Shown one piece after another: positions 42,530 through 51,604 of a DNA stretch of 64,000 bases (its first letter is position 1; each line of letters starts with the position of its first letter). This DNA comes from CALAGB01 sp963789565 (GTDB taxonomy: Bacteria; Chloroflexota; Chloroflexia; Thermomicrobiales; Thermomicrobiaceae). Under the pieces are notes generated by a model. It was not told where the DNA came from. It searched no databases and worked only from the letters and a program-made list of their open reading frames with translations. The stretch spans positions 2,046,001 to 2,110,000 of the forward strand of contig CAWBKX010000002.1 of assembly GCA_963789565.1 (NCBI GenBank). The letters run 5' to 3'. Position numbers and translations under genes: made by a program.

Positions 42530-42720
42530 TGGACAAAATCGTCACGATCTCGCCAGAGCGATCCTAACGTCGCGATCGCGCATGTGCAATGTTTTGGAGA
42601 CGTCGACAGAAGCTTGCCGACGGGTTGACGTGGGATAGTGCCGAACACGCTTGGGCGATGAACCGAGCACGGGTGTCCTCGTCGCCCGTACAAGCACAAA
42701 ACTGCCCACGCAAGTCGCAC

Positions 42721-43638
42721 CTAGATCGGCTTGGCGTACCAGCAGGCGTTATAGGCGACGCGATAGCCAAGCGAATCGTAGAGACGATGCGCCGGCAGAT
42801 TGTCCGATTCGGTGGTGAGGAGCGCCTGGTCCATCCCACGTTCTTTCAACAGCTTCAGCCCGCTCAGGACCATCGCGCGACCCAATCCGCGCCGCCGATA
42901 CGGTTCGGCCACGGCGATCGGCTCGGTGCGTCCCTCCTTGACCTCACTGGACGCGGTTTCGATCGACGGGATGGAGCAATAGCACATCGCCGCCAGCTTT
43001 CCCGCTTGGTCGACCGCCACTAGATCCAGCGATTGGTCGTAGTCCTGATCGTCGCGCGTGCGGCGCCAGCGTTCCAGAATCGCGGGTCGGTTCCCGATCT
43101 CGTTGCTGTAGAGCCGTAGCCAATCTTTCAGCTCGGTGGCGGGATCGAGTGTTCGAAGCGTGAACCCTTGCGGGAAAACGGAATCCGGAATGGGATCATG
43201 CAGGTCACGGACCATGCGCAGTTCGAGATCCTCAAGCGAGAATCCCAGGCGCTCGAATATCTCGCGACTCAAGGCATCATCGTCGCGGCACAATGCGGTC
43301 AGTCTGGGCTGCAGACCGTTCGGCCAATCCGAGGCACGTGCGTGCGTGGCCGCCCATTCGAGGATGGGCTCCTCCAGCCGGCCACGTTGATCGGGGCGCA
43401 CGAGCATGCCAACAAAACGCCCTTGCCACAGCATTGCGAACGCCGCAGGCAGTGACTTGCCATCTTCGAAAAGGAGGGTCAGACGTTCGACGTTGAACGC
43501 GGGGTTGTTGAGCAGGACCCGTAGCTCGATCGAACGAAGCTCGGCTTCGGCGTATCCGTGACGCTGACAGGCGAGCAGAAGCCCGAAGATGCCGGTCAAA
43601 TCGGCCGGACCGGAACAGGGACGCGCACGCAGGCTCAT
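42721..43638 (-). CDS. Tandem GNAT acetyltransferase
   Basis: This 305-residue protein is built from two GNAT halves. The N-terminal half (about residues 1-145) is degenerate. The C-terminal half (about 150-300) has the acetyl-CoA-binding motif VAEPYRRRGLGRAMVLSGLK and TTESDNLPAHRLYDSLGY, so the active site is in the second half. AAGGGGAT lies upstream of the ATG at 43638. Longer in-frame starts are not used. Mycothiol-synthase- and Eis-like proteins share such a double layout, but the substrate here is unknown. Confidence 0.85.
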   Translation of the reverse strand: MSLRARPCSGPADLTGIFGLLLACQRHGYAEAELRSIELRVLLNNPAFNVERLTLLFEDGKSLPAAFAMLWQGRFVGMLVRPDQRGRLEEPILEWAATHARASDWPNGLQPRLTALCRDDDALSREIFERLGFSLEDLELRMVRDLHDPIPDSVFPQGFTLRTLDPATELKDWLRLYSNEIGNRPAILERWRRTRDDQDYDQSLDLVAVDQAGKLAAMCYCSIPSIETASSEVKEGRTEPIAVAEPYRRRGLGRAMVLSGLKLLKERGMDQALLTTESDNLPAHRLYDSLGYRVAYNACWYAKPI

Positions 43639-43705
43639 GGATCGATCCCCTTCTGGAATCAGACAGGACTCACGCGACGCGGCACGTCCGTTGGCTGCAG
43701 CGGAG

Positions 43706-44260
43706 CTAGACCGTGCGCACCGGCAGATCGTAGCGGCGGCGGATGCTCGAGCCGAGCTTGCCAATGTCGGCGCCATAGATGTGCAACGAGATCGCCAGTT
43801 TCTGTCCGCTATTGACGACTTTGTGGATATCGCCGGGTGGCGTCAGCGCCGCGGTCGAACCAGGCGGATTGACCGACTGACCATCCTCGATCAGCCAGCT
43901 CTCACCCTGCTCATTCTTCTCGACCTGATAATGCGTCTCGTATTCTTGCCCCTCATGCACGCCAACCACGCACCAGGAGACGTGATCGTGGACCGGCGTC
44001 TCCTGACCAGGAAGCCACACCAGGGCGACGATCGAGAAGCTGCCATCCTCCTCCACGTGGAGGACGTGCTGGCGGTAATGGTTCGGATCCGGCTCGCGCT
44101 GCGCCTCGGTCAGGAAGGATTCCCCGCCGAGACAAGGCTGTAGCAGGTCCGCCACGCGCTGAGCTACCTGTGCGTCATCGACGCCCGATCGCACCACATC
44201 ACGGATCGACTCGATCAGCGAGGTGAGGACCGGGCTCGTCACGGTTGGGGTCATTGCCAT
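43706..44260 (-). CDS. Cysteine dioxygenase-type thiol dioxygenase
   Basis: This 184-residue cupin protein oxidises a thiol such as cysteine or 3-mercaptopropionate to the sulfinic acid using one non-heme iron. The metal-binding histidines are H91 and H93 in TPVHDHVSWCVVG and H146 in GDIHKVVN. C97 sits close to the position of the crosslinking cysteine in mammalian enzymes. AAGGGAG stands 5-6 bases before the ATG. Substrate choice cannot be decided. The GntR regulator encoded directly upstream on the same strand may control it. Confidence 0.85.
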   Translation of the reverse strand: MAMTPTVTSPVLTSLIESIRDVVRSGVDDAQVAQRVADLLQPCLGGESFLTEAQREPDPNHYRQHVLHVEEDGSFSIVALVWLPGQETPVHDHVSWCVVGVHEGQEYETHYQVEKNEQGESWLIEDGQSVNPPGSTAALTPPGDIHKVVNSGQKLAISLHIYGADIGKLGSSIRRRYDLPVRTV

Positions 44261-44314
44261 CGCGGACTCCCTTCTGCTGGGCGGCTGGCGCCCACGGATC
44301 GCTACGGTGACGGC

Positions 44315-45016
44315 TTAATCGGCCGCCAGATTCATGGTCAAGATGCTGTCACTCGAGAGGAGCGCTTCGGTCACCATGCGGCGCGCGGCCTCGATCTGCT
44401 CGATCACCACGCGCGCGGCACGCTCGCCGTCGCCTGCCGTGAGCGCGTCAACCAGGTCGTGATGCTCGTGATACATCTCGTCGTTGCGGTCACGCAGCAT
44501 CAAGCCAAGGTGGAAGAGCCGCTCCATCTCATCCAGCAGGCTGGCGATGATGCCGGCCAGACGCTCGTTGCCGGAGGCGCGGGCGATGCCGACGTGGAAG
44601 GCGGTGTTCAGCCGCAAGAACTCCTCGGCGCTGGCGGAATCGCCCAGCTGGTAGCGCGCAGCGTTGCATAGCTCGGCCAGCCGTTCGAGCTCGGACGGAC
44701 CAGCCTGGGCTGCGGCCAAGCAGGCGGCCTCCGGCTCCAGCAGGACGCGTACGGCGAAGAGATCGCGCACCGTCTTGAAGGTGATCGGCGCGATCCGATA
44801 GCCCTGGCGCGGCACCGGCTGCACCAGACCTTCCTGAAACAGACGGTTCAGGGCGGAACGCACCGCCGCTCGCCCGACGTCATAGCGTGTAGCCAGGGCG
44901 GTCTCCGTCACCAGGCTGCCCGGCCTCAGCTCGCAACGGACGATGTCTCGCTTGACGGCGGCGTAGGCGGTCACGTTCAAGGGCTGGTCGGACGTAGTGC
45001 CCACATGAGATGTCAA
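44315..45016 (-). CDS. GntR family regulator (FadR-like)
   Basis: This 233-residue protein has an N-terminal winged helix (about residues 15-80, LVTETALATRYDVGRAAVRSAL, QPVPRQGYRIA). An all-helical FadR C-terminal ligand domain follows (RVLLEPEAACLAA, LNTAFHVGIARASGNERLA, YHEHHDLVDALTAGD), whose histidines probably hold a metal. The start is a TTG at 45016 with GGAGG about 6 bases upstream. It lies 54 bases before the thiol dioxygenase gene and probably regulates that gene and itself. The effector is unknown. Confidence 0.88.
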   Translation of the reverse strand: MTSHVGTTSDQPLNVTAYAAVKRDIVRCELRPGSLVTETALATRYDVGRAAVRSALNRLFQEGLVQPVPRQGYRIAPITFKTVRDLFAVRVLLEPEAACLAAAQAGPSELERLAELCNAARYQLGDSASAEEFLRLNTAFHVGIARASGNERLAGIIASLLDEMERLFHLGLMLRDRNDEMYHEHHDLVDALTAGDGERAARVVIEQIEAARRMVTEALLSSDSILTMNLAAD

Positions 45017-45039
45017 TGTGATCCTCCTGAAATGTCACA

Positions 45040-45073
45040 AACCCACCCTATCAAGCGTGGGTTGTCATGTCAA
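45040..45073 (-). promoter_or_regulatory. Promoter with overlapping inverted repeat, GntR gene
   Basis: On the minus strand, TTGACA (45068-45073) is followed after 17 bases by TAGGGT (45045-45050). An inverted repeat of AACCCAC (45040-45046) and GTGGGTT (45057-45063) covers the -10 area, a good place for autorepression. The -10 match is only partial. Confidence 0.5.
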
Positions 45074-45101
45074 TATGCGGTTATTGAGACCTATGTGAAT
45101 C

Positions 45102-46061
45102 TCAGCACCCGGTCGCATCAAGCGTTGCGGCCAGGTCGCGTTGGATGGCTGTGCGGAGGTGGCGGCGAGCGTCCTCACCGGCGGGAGCGCCCTTGGCAAC
45201 GCTGCGGGCCAGCGCTCGCAAGCCGATCAGCAGGCTCCAGGTACGGAGTCGCTCGTCGAGATCCTCCGGCAGCGGTTTGACCGAAGCGTAACCCTCCAGC
45301 AGCCAGGGGAAGACCGACGGCATCTGCTCTCCGTCGTGCAGGCGGAAATGGGCCAGGTCATACCAGGCGTTGGCGCCACGGATCTCTCCGAAGTCGATGA
45401 CCCCGCTATAGCGCCCCTGGTACTGATAGATGTGCGAGCAATCAAAGTCGCCATGTGCCAGCCTGGCGCTGGCGTCGAATTCGCCGATGGGCTGGCGAAG
45501 GAGTTCGTGCGCCGCTCGCGTTGCGTCCGCTGCCAGACCGAGGTGATCGAGCAGTGGCTGAACTTCTTGCTGGATGGCGTGGGCAAAGGCTCGTTCGGTG
45601 GGATGCTCACCGCTGAGACTCATCCGCGCCGCTCCGTGGCGCTGAATCCAGCCGAACCCGTGAACGTCAATGCTGTTGAGGCGCGCCAGATCGCGTCCCG
45701 CCTCGAACAGGACGGCATGTAGGACTCCTGGTTCGAGCGAACTCTCCGCCACCGGACGTCCGGCGATCGCGTCCGTGATCATGACCGAGCGCTGCAGCAG
45801 CGGGTTGTGATCCGCGATGAAACGGATGTCGGGCACGCGTGCGCCCCGCGCGCGCATGAGCCGATGGGAGTGTGCTTCTGGGCTGACACGCGCACCAATC
45901 TCCGGCAGCACGCGCAAATAGGAGACATCGTTCCCTTGTTGCAGGCGGTAGACGTACGTCGAAACCCCGTCGCTGACCGACTCGACTGACGGCGGATCCG
46001 TGGGGAACAGATCAGCGACAAACGCACAGATCGCGTGCTCGGTCGGACGGCTATCTGGCAA
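45102..46061 (-). CDS. Phosphotransferase (APH family)
   Basis: This 319-residue protein has the aminoglycoside-phosphotransferase/kinase-like fold. Seen are the catalytic loop LAHGDFDCSHIYQY (HGD-x2-x-H/N type, about residues 201-214) and the metal-binding VIDFGEIRGANAWYDLAH (about 221-238). The TTG at 46061 is chosen because AGGAG lies 6 bases upstream. A longer frame from 46145 has no such site. Most relatives of this kind phosphorylate small alcohols or amines rather than antibiotics. Resistance should not be assumed. Confidence 0.82.
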   Translation of the reverse strand: MPDSRPTEHAICAFVADLFPTDPPSVESVSDGVSTYVYRLQQGNDVSYLRVLPEIGARVSPEAHSHRLMRARGARVPDIRFIADHNPLLQRSVMITDAIAGRPVAESSLEPGVLHAVLFEAGRDLARLNSIDVHGFGWIQRHGAARMSLSGEHPTERAFAHAIQQEVQPLLDHLGLAADATRAAHELLRQPIGEFDASARLAHGDFDCSHIYQYQGRYSGVIDFGEIRGANAWYDLAHFRLHDGEQMPSVFPWLLEGYASVKPLPEDLDERLRTWSLLIGLRALARSVAKGAPAGEDARRHLRTAIQRDLAATLDATGC

Positions 46062-46143
46062 TCCCACTCCTCGTAACGGCAGGTTGCATCGAACGAGGGA
46101 ATGGTATCTCGCCGTGGCGTGATCGGCTGTGTGCGATCCCACC

Positions 46144-46181
46144 AAAAAGCAACGAGTGGAGGGCGTTGTGCCCCTCCACTC
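46144..46181 (-). terminator. Rho-independent terminator of the peptide-binding protein gene
   Basis: On the minus strand GAGTGGAGGG pairs with CCCTCCACTC (arms at 46172-46181 and 46154-46163). A T-rich stretch (GTTGCTTTTTGG) follows. It lies 20-57 bases past the stop at 46201. Confidence 0.8.
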
Positions 46182-46200
46182 ATCGTCTTGAGCCGACTCC

Positions 46201-48087
46201 CTAGCTCGACATCGTCCAGTTCTCGATGTTCCAGAGCTGTGACACCCACGGCGAGAGTTCCATATTCTGGAGCTTCTTGTTGACGCCCTGGACGTTGTTG
46301 CGCTGGACCAGCGGAATCTCCACCACCTGATTCACCACCAGGTCGTTCATCTGAATGAAGAGATCCGGCTGCTTCGACGTATCCAGCTGCGTTTGCGCGT
46401 CGTTATACGCCTTGTCATAGTCGGCGTTCTGCCAGCGCTCATAGTTGTTGCCGGACCAACTGTTCTCCTTCTGAGGGATGTTCGAGGGATCGCCCCACCA
46501 GGAGACCATGTAGTCCAGTGGATACGGAATCGTCGGACCATTGGTATACATCTCGATGTCGACGTAGAAGTGACCGGCCGTATCGGTATTTCCAGCATCC
46601 GAGGAGAAGAAGACTCCGGCATCGACCGTCTTCAGCGTCACGTCGATCCCGATCTGCGTGAGACCCTGTTTGACGATCTCCTGCTCTTTCTGACGTAGGT
46701 CGTTCACCGAGGTCGAGTAGATGATCTTCATCTGGACGCCGTTCTTGGCGCGCACGCTCCCGTTCTTGGTCCAGCCAGCGTCGTCCAACAGGTTGTTGGC
46801 CGCATCCACGTCGTATTTCCAGCTGGTGTTCTTGGAGGTGAACTTCGGCGGTGCGACCAGAATATTCGGGGTGACCGACCCGGTCGGGCCGTAGAGCTGA
46901 TTGACCAGGACGTCACGCTGGATGGCCAGCGCATACGCCTGCCGCACCTTTTGATCCGATTGGAAGGGGTGCGGCGTCCCCAGGTGCGACTTCTGACCGT
47001 CGGCCGTCTGGTTCGGGTCAGTCATGTTGATCAGCACGCGCTCGACGCCAGTACCCGCCGAGACGTCCAGCCTGCCTGGTCCAGAAAGCGACTGCAGCAC
47101 GTTCGCTTGCACTTGTAGATTCCAGGCGTAGTCAACCTCGCCGGTCTGAATCGCCGCACGCGCCGCGCTGGTGGCATCGCCCCCACCTTTCATGGTGACG
47201 GTCTTGAAGAAGGGCTTGTTTGCATCCCGGAATTTGTCATTGATGGCGTAGTACACGTGGTCACCCGGCTGGAATTCGGACACCACGTATGGGCCGGTGC
47301 CGACCGGTTTGAGATTGAACGGTGCGTTGCGCGCCGCGGCTCCGACGGCATCTTTGAGGAGGTGCTGCGGCAAAATGCGTCCGTAGTCACCACAGAAGGC
47401 GCCGAACCAGCCCGGCGTCGGGTTCTTGAAGTTGATCTTGACCGTGTTCTGATCTACCGCCTCGATCGAGTCGATCACCGTGTAATTGCCGGCCGTCGTG
47501 GCCGATGTCTGCGGATTGGAGACGTATTCGTAGGTGAACTTGACGTCTTCCGCCGAAAAGGGTTGGCCGTCCGACCAGGTCACATTCTGCTTGAGCTTCC
47601 AGGTGACGCTCAGACCATCCTTCGACACACCACTGTTGTCCAGACTGGGGATCTCGGCAGCCAGCACCGGCACCGGATTGCCGTCTGGTCCGAAGTCGGC
47701 CAGTGGCTCGAGGACGGGACGGCTGGCATCGAAGTCTTTGGTTCCGGAGGAGAGGTGCGCGTTCAGAATTGTCGGCGCCTCCCACCAGAGGAGCTTCAGT
47801 TCGCCCCCCTTGCCACGTCCGGCACCAGCGGTCGAGCCGCTCGACCCGGCCCCGGGGGTGGACGAGCCCGGGCTCGACGACGGCGAACCCACGCTGCCCG
47901 TGCCGGACGAGGTGGTTGAGGTGGATGACGTGGTCGTCGAGTTACCGCCTCCACCGCAGGCGGCAAGAAGCGCCGCGATGGCCGGTGCGCTCAGTCCCAA
48001 CGCGGCGGCACGCTTCAGCACCTGCCGACGGTTGAGCGCACCACCGAGTGCGTCTTCATATAATCGTTGAATCCGTTGAGCATCCAT
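46201..48087 (-). CDS. Peptide ABC transporter substrate-binding lipoprotein, copy 1
   Basis: This 628-residue family 5 extracellular solute-binding protein (DppA/OppA-like) starts MDAQRIQRLYEDALGG. NRRQVLKRAAALGL (about residues 20-33) and a hydrophobic helix ending in ALLAACG follow, a Tat-like leader with a lipobox whose Cys (near residue 44) would be lipidated. A Ser/Gly/Thr-rich linker leads to the binding domain (LKLLWWEAPTILNAHL onward). AAGAGGAG precedes the ATG. No permease or ATPase genes are adjacent. It is about two-thirds identical by eye to the copy at 48.9-50.9 kb. Confidence 0.92.
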   Translation of the reverse strand: MDAQRIQRLYEDALGGALNRRQVLKRAAALGLSAPAIAALLAACGGGGNSTTTSSTSTTSSGTGSVGSPSSSPGSSTPGAGSSGSTAGAGRGKGGELKLLWWEAPTILNAHLSSGTKDFDASRPVLEPLADFGPDGNPVPVLAAEIPSLDNSGVSKDGLSVTWKLKQNVTWSDGQPFSAEDVKFTYEYVSNPQTSATTAGNYTVIDSIEAVDQNTVKINFKNPTPGWFGAFCGDYGRILPQHLLKDAVGAAARNAPFNLKPVGTGPYVVSEFQPGDHVYYAINDKFRDANKPFFKTVTMKGGGDATSAARAAIQTGEVDYAWNLQVQANVLQSLSGPGRLDVSAGTGVERVLINMTDPNQTADGQKSHLGTPHPFQSDQKVRQAYALAIQRDVLVNQLYGPTGSVTPNILVAPPKFTSKNTSWKYDVDAANNLLDDAGWTKNGSVRAKNGVQMKIIYSTSVNDLRQKEQEIVKQGLTQIGIDVTLKTVDAGVFFSSDAGNTDTAGHFYVDIEMYTNGPTIPYPLDYMVSWWGDPSNIPQKENSWSGNNYERWQNADYDKAYNDAQTQLDTSKQPDLFIQMNDLVVNQVVEIPLVQRNNVQGVNKKLQNMELSPWVSQLWNIENWTMSS

Positions 48088-48857
48088 GAAGAGAATCTCC
48101 TCTTGCGTTTACTCTCGATGGCCAGTGCCACCGATACCAATGTCGATGGTCTGTCCCTGACCCAGTCAGCCGAGAGACCATCTCCTCCTCACCTCATCGA
48201 TCAGCCCGTTTTGACCGATTGGCTTCCAGCTGAACGTCGAGACGCCGTGACTTCATCACTTGCGCGCTGTCGAAGCGCACAGTGACTGACCCGGAAAAAC
48301 GCCCGGGCACTGCACATCGATGCTGAACTTTGTCGGGGAGCTCCGGCCGGAATGTGCTTGACGAGGTCGGGGCTGAAGGTCGCGGATGACTGAGATGTAG
48401 ACAGGATCGAATTACCTCCAAACCTCGAGGATTTCACTGCGTCATCACGCCGACCATGGCGCGATGACGAGCTCCCTCTTACGGCTCATGGCCGGAACGC
48501 CGTACCGGGGCGGGCTCCGACTCGTGGGCCCGATCCGAAGCCCGCGGACACTGAATCCGGACCAACCGTTGGTCTCGACTTTGCGTCGAGTCGGTACGGA
48601 GCTACGGGTGCTCCGGGATCGACGAATGCGGACATTCGCGTTCACGGGCATGCCGTCGACTCAAATGGCATGCAAGCCTGTATCGGCACGCGAATGCCTC
48701 CGCAGATTCCGCATCATCCGTACCTCGATGATAAGAGCGCCGATTCGGCCGAATTTGCTTTTATTTCCTACGTATCTGTTTCACGCTTCGAGACACACAT
48801 ACCGTGAGAAGGACACGACATTTGCCGCGTCCGCGGCGCTCTTTTCAGATTTGGTGG
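48088..48857 (-). other. Upstream region of the first peptide-binding protein
   Basis: No gene is supported in this roughly 770-base stretch. One plus-strand frame (48464-49048) lacks family resemblance and runs into the opposite gene. Promoter elements were not clear. The terminator of the second copy lies at its right end. Confidence 0.35.
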
Positions 48858-48890
48858 CAACAAAACAAGCCCCACCGTCATTGGTGGGGC
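48858..48890 (-). terminator. Rho-independent terminator of the second peptide-binding gene
   Basis: GCCCCACC at 48869-48876 pairs with GGTGGGGC at 48883-48890 around six bases. On the minus strand it is followed by TTGTTTTGTT. It lies about 48 bases past the stop at 48938. Confidence 0.85.
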
Positions 48891-48937
48891 CTGTGCCGTT
48901 TCGGCATTTCTCCGCTAAAGTGGGCGGATGGTCTGGA

Positions 48938-50869
48938 CTAGCTCGACATCGTCCAGTTCATCAGGTTCCACAAGTCGGACGTCCACGGCGACGTGTTCAG
49001 GTTCTGCAGCTTCTTGTTCACGCCTTGAACGCCGTTCCGCAGGACTAGGGGAATCTCGACCACCTGATTGACCACCAGGTCGTTCATGGTGATGAAGAGC
49101 GGTGCCTGTTTGGTCGGGTCGAGTTCCGTCTGCGCCGACGCGTAGGCCTTGTCGTAGTCGGCGTTCTGCCAACGCTCGGTGTTGTTCCCAGCCCAGGAGT
49201 TCGACTTCTGCGCGATATTGCTGGGATCGCCCCACCACGAACTCATGTAGTTGAGTGGATACGGCACTGACGGATTATTGGTGAACATCTCGATGTCAGC
49301 GTAGAAGTGGGACGCCGTGTCGTTGTTGCCGGCATCCGACGAGAAGTAGACGCTGGCATCGATCGACTTGATCGTGACGTTGACGCCGATCTGCGCGAAG
49401 TTCTGCTTGACGATCTCCTGCTCCTTCTGGCGCAAGGAGTTCACCGAGGTCTGGTAAACGATGTTCATCTGCACGCCGTTCTTGGCGCGCACGCTGCCAC
49501 TCTTGGCCCACCCCGCGTTGTCCAACAGGGTGTTGGCGGCGGCGGTGTCGAACTTCCAGCTGGTGTTCTTCGACACGAACGCGGTCGGTCCCGGCAGGAT
49601 GTTCGAGGTGACCGTGCCGGTGTCGCCATACAGCTGCGTCGTCATGACGTCACGCTGGATAGACATCGCATAGGCTTGACGGACATTCAGGTCCGCCTGG
49701 AACGGATGTGGTGTGCCGAGGTGCGACTTCTCGCCATTGACGTCCTTGTTCGGGTCCGTCATGTTGACGAGGATACGCTCGATCCCCAGCCCGGGGGAAA
49801 TGTTGACTTCTCCGGGATTGGAGTCAGCTGCCAACGACTTCAGCACGTCCCACTCAACCTGAAGGTTCCAGGCGTAGTCGACTTCACCCGTCTGGATGGC
49901 CGCACGCGCCGCGCTGGTGGCATCGCCGCCGCCCTTCATATAAACGGTCTTGAAGTACGGCTTGTCCGCCTCCCGGAAATTGTCGTTAATTGAGTACGAG
50001 ACGTGATCGCCCGACTGGAATTCGTCCACCTTGTACGGACCCGTGCCGATCGGCTTGAGGTTGAAGGGCGCGTTCCGTGCCGCCGCTCCGACCGAGTCCT
50101 TCAGGATGTGCTGCGGCACGATGTATCCATTGGAGCCGCAGAAGCAGGCGTACCAGCCAGGAGTCGGGTTCTTGAAGTTCACCTTTACTGTGTTCGGATC
50201 AACGACATCAACCGAGTCAACGACCAGGTAACTGCCGATCGTAGTGGCCGTCGTATCCTTATTCGAAACGTATTCGTAGGTGAACTTGACATCGTCGGCG
50301 GTGAAGTCCTCACCGCCCGACCACTTGACGCCCGGCTTCAGCTTCCAGGTGACGCTCATGCCATCCTGAGCGACCCCACCATTGTCCAGACTGGGAATTT
50401 CGGCTGCGAGAATCGGCACCAGTTTGCCGTTCGGGTCAAAGTCGGCCAGCGGCTCGTTGACCACACGTGATGCGTCGAAGTCCTTGGTCCCCTGGGCCAA
50501 ATGCCCGTTGAGAATCGTTGGCGCTTCCCACCATAGGAGATTGAGCGTGCCACCCACGCCCCGGCCAGCACCTGCCGTCGTCGTCGCAGTTGTCGCCGCG
50601 GTCGTTGAACCCGGAGACGCTGCCGTCGTTGCGGCGGGGGTCGAGCCACCACTGCCACCGCTGCTGGTCGTTGGTGTGGTCCCGCTGGCCGAAGTCGACG
50701 CGGCGCCCGTCGTCGGCGTCGATTTGTTGGAACTACCGCAGGCGGCCAGCAGGGCCGCGATCGCTGGAGCGGCCAGGCCCAATGCCGCCGCCCGTTTCAG
50801 AACCTGGCGCCGGGTTATTTTTCCCGTAATCGCCTGTTCGTATAGCTGCTGAATCCTCGGGTCTTCCAT
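48938..50869 (-). CDS. Peptide ABC transporter substrate-binding lipoprotein, copy 2
   Basis: This 643-residue paralogue of the copy at 46.2 kb begins MEDPRIQQLYEQAITGKITR. ITRRQVLKRAAALGLAAPA then ALLAACG give the same Tat-like lipoprotein leader. The Thr/Ser/Gly-rich linker is longer (about residues 48-115). The family 5 binding domain follows (LNLLWWEAPTILNGHLAQGT). AGGAGGAGA stands about 7 bases before the ATG at 50869. A longer frame from 50944 is rejected. It probably feeds an unlinked Opp/Dpp permease. The ligand is unknown. Confidence 0.92.
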   Translation of the reverse strand: MEDPRIQQLYEQAITGKITRRQVLKRAAALGLAAPAIAALLAACGSSNKSTPTTGAASTSASGTTPTTSSGGSGGSTPAATTAASPGSTTAATTATTTAGAGRGVGGTLNLLWWEAPTILNGHLAQGTKDFDASRVVNEPLADFDPNGKLVPILAAEIPSLDNGGVAQDGMSVTWKLKPGVKWSGGEDFTADDVKFTYEYVSNKDTTATTIGSYLVVDSVDVVDPNTVKVNFKNPTPGWYACFCGSNGYIVPQHILKDSVGAAARNAPFNLKPIGTGPYKVDEFQSGDHVSYSINDNFREADKPYFKTVYMKGGGDATSAARAAIQTGEVDYAWNLQVEWDVLKSLAADSNPGEVNISPGLGIERILVNMTDPNKDVNGEKSHLGTPHPFQADLNVRQAYAMSIQRDVMTTQLYGDTGTVTSNILPGPTAFVSKNTSWKFDTAAANTLLDNAGWAKSGSVRAKNGVQMNIVYQTSVNSLRQKEQEIVKQNFAQIGVNVTIKSIDASVYFSSDAGNNDTASHFYADIEMFTNNPSVPYPLNYMSSWWGDPSNIAQKSNSWAGNNTERWQNADYDKAYASAQTELDPTKQAPLFITMNDLVVNQVVEIPLVLRNGVQGVNKKLQNLNTSPWTSDLWNLMNWTMSS

Positions 50870-51323
50870 GAAGTGTCTCCTCCTACAATGGTCATCATGG
50901 GAGCCACGCGCGACCTGCTGGTCAGCGGCGTGGGCCCGAAGCACTGATCCCCTCGGTCTCTACCTCCTTACGGAAATCCCGGCACACACGTCTCCCGCGT
51001 GGTCGTCACATGACGACTCAAGCCGGAACGCAATCCCGTCTGATTCCGCGGAGACTCAGGGTTGACCCCGAAAGGGGTTTGATCGCGTGCGAGGTGTGTC
51101 TAAGTGGCTCAACAGAACCTGGCCGCATACGAGTTGGGGGAAACTCGCATGAACGCACCACGCGTTGACTACCCAAGGAGAAGATTCCGGCGACACCACG
51201 TCGAGGAGTCCGATGTAACCGGACCGGCGTAACGTTGCGGGAACATTCAATACTCGCGGAAAAATCCACGAGGGATTGCACAAAGTCTCTGTTCTCCACC
51301 ATAACGGCATGAAATTGCGAGTG

Positions 51324-51344
51324 AAATACGCCAAAAGGCGTACG
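51324..51344 (+). repeat. Palindromic 21-bp site, copy 1
   Basis: The core TACGCC-AAAA-GGCGTA (51327-51342) is a perfect inverted repeat. The 21 bases starting AAATACGCCAAA recur at 51584 with 18 of 21 identities. It lies in the long intergenic region between the second peptide-binding gene and the CGNR regulator gene and is a candidate operator. Confidence 0.5.
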
Positions 51345-51475
51345 GTTCCTCACATTTCTTACAGGATTTGAGGGGAGTATCCATGAAATTCGGTGGTGAT
51401 CGTCTTACATTGACCGCGTCAGTTGAGGCCACAGCGTTGCTGGAAACAAGGGACTAGAGGGGTGCCAATATACGC

Positions 51476-51513
51476 ACGTAACCCCGTCCAGGAGGAGCCG
51501 GACGGGGTTACGT
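51476..51513 (+). other. Perfect 14-bp stem hairpin
   Basis: ACGTAACCCCGTCC (51476-51489) pairs fully with GGACGGGGTTACGT (51500-51513) around AGGAGGAGCC. It stands in a 1,078-base gene-free region (50870-51947) that is otherwise without recognised genes. No T-run follows on either strand. The loop carries an AGGAGG. Confidence 0.5.
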
Positions 51514-51583
51514 GGTGTAGGTGACGTCCGATCCAGAGAAAAAACCACTCACCACCTCACTCTACGTCACTCGTCGCGAAGGT

Positions 51584-51604
51584 AAATACGCCAAAGGTGG
51601 TACG
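51584..51604 (+). repeat. Palindromic 21-bp site, copy 2
   Basis: AAATACGCCAAAGG then TGGTACG repeats the site at 51324 with three changes. The inverted repeat TACGCC/GTGGTA is imperfect here. It lies 260 bases from copy 1 and about 280 bases upstream of the TATAAT of the CGNR regulator gene. Confidence 0.5.

Noticed and set aside
45102..46061. Aminoglycoside resistance
   Set aside because: Only the general kinase-like fold is visible. Many relatives act on cell metabolites, and no resistance-specific features or mobile context are present.
48464..49048. A 194-residue plus-strand frame upstream of and into the second peptide-binding gene
   Set aside because: No ribosome site, no recognisable domain, and its end runs antisense to a certain gene.
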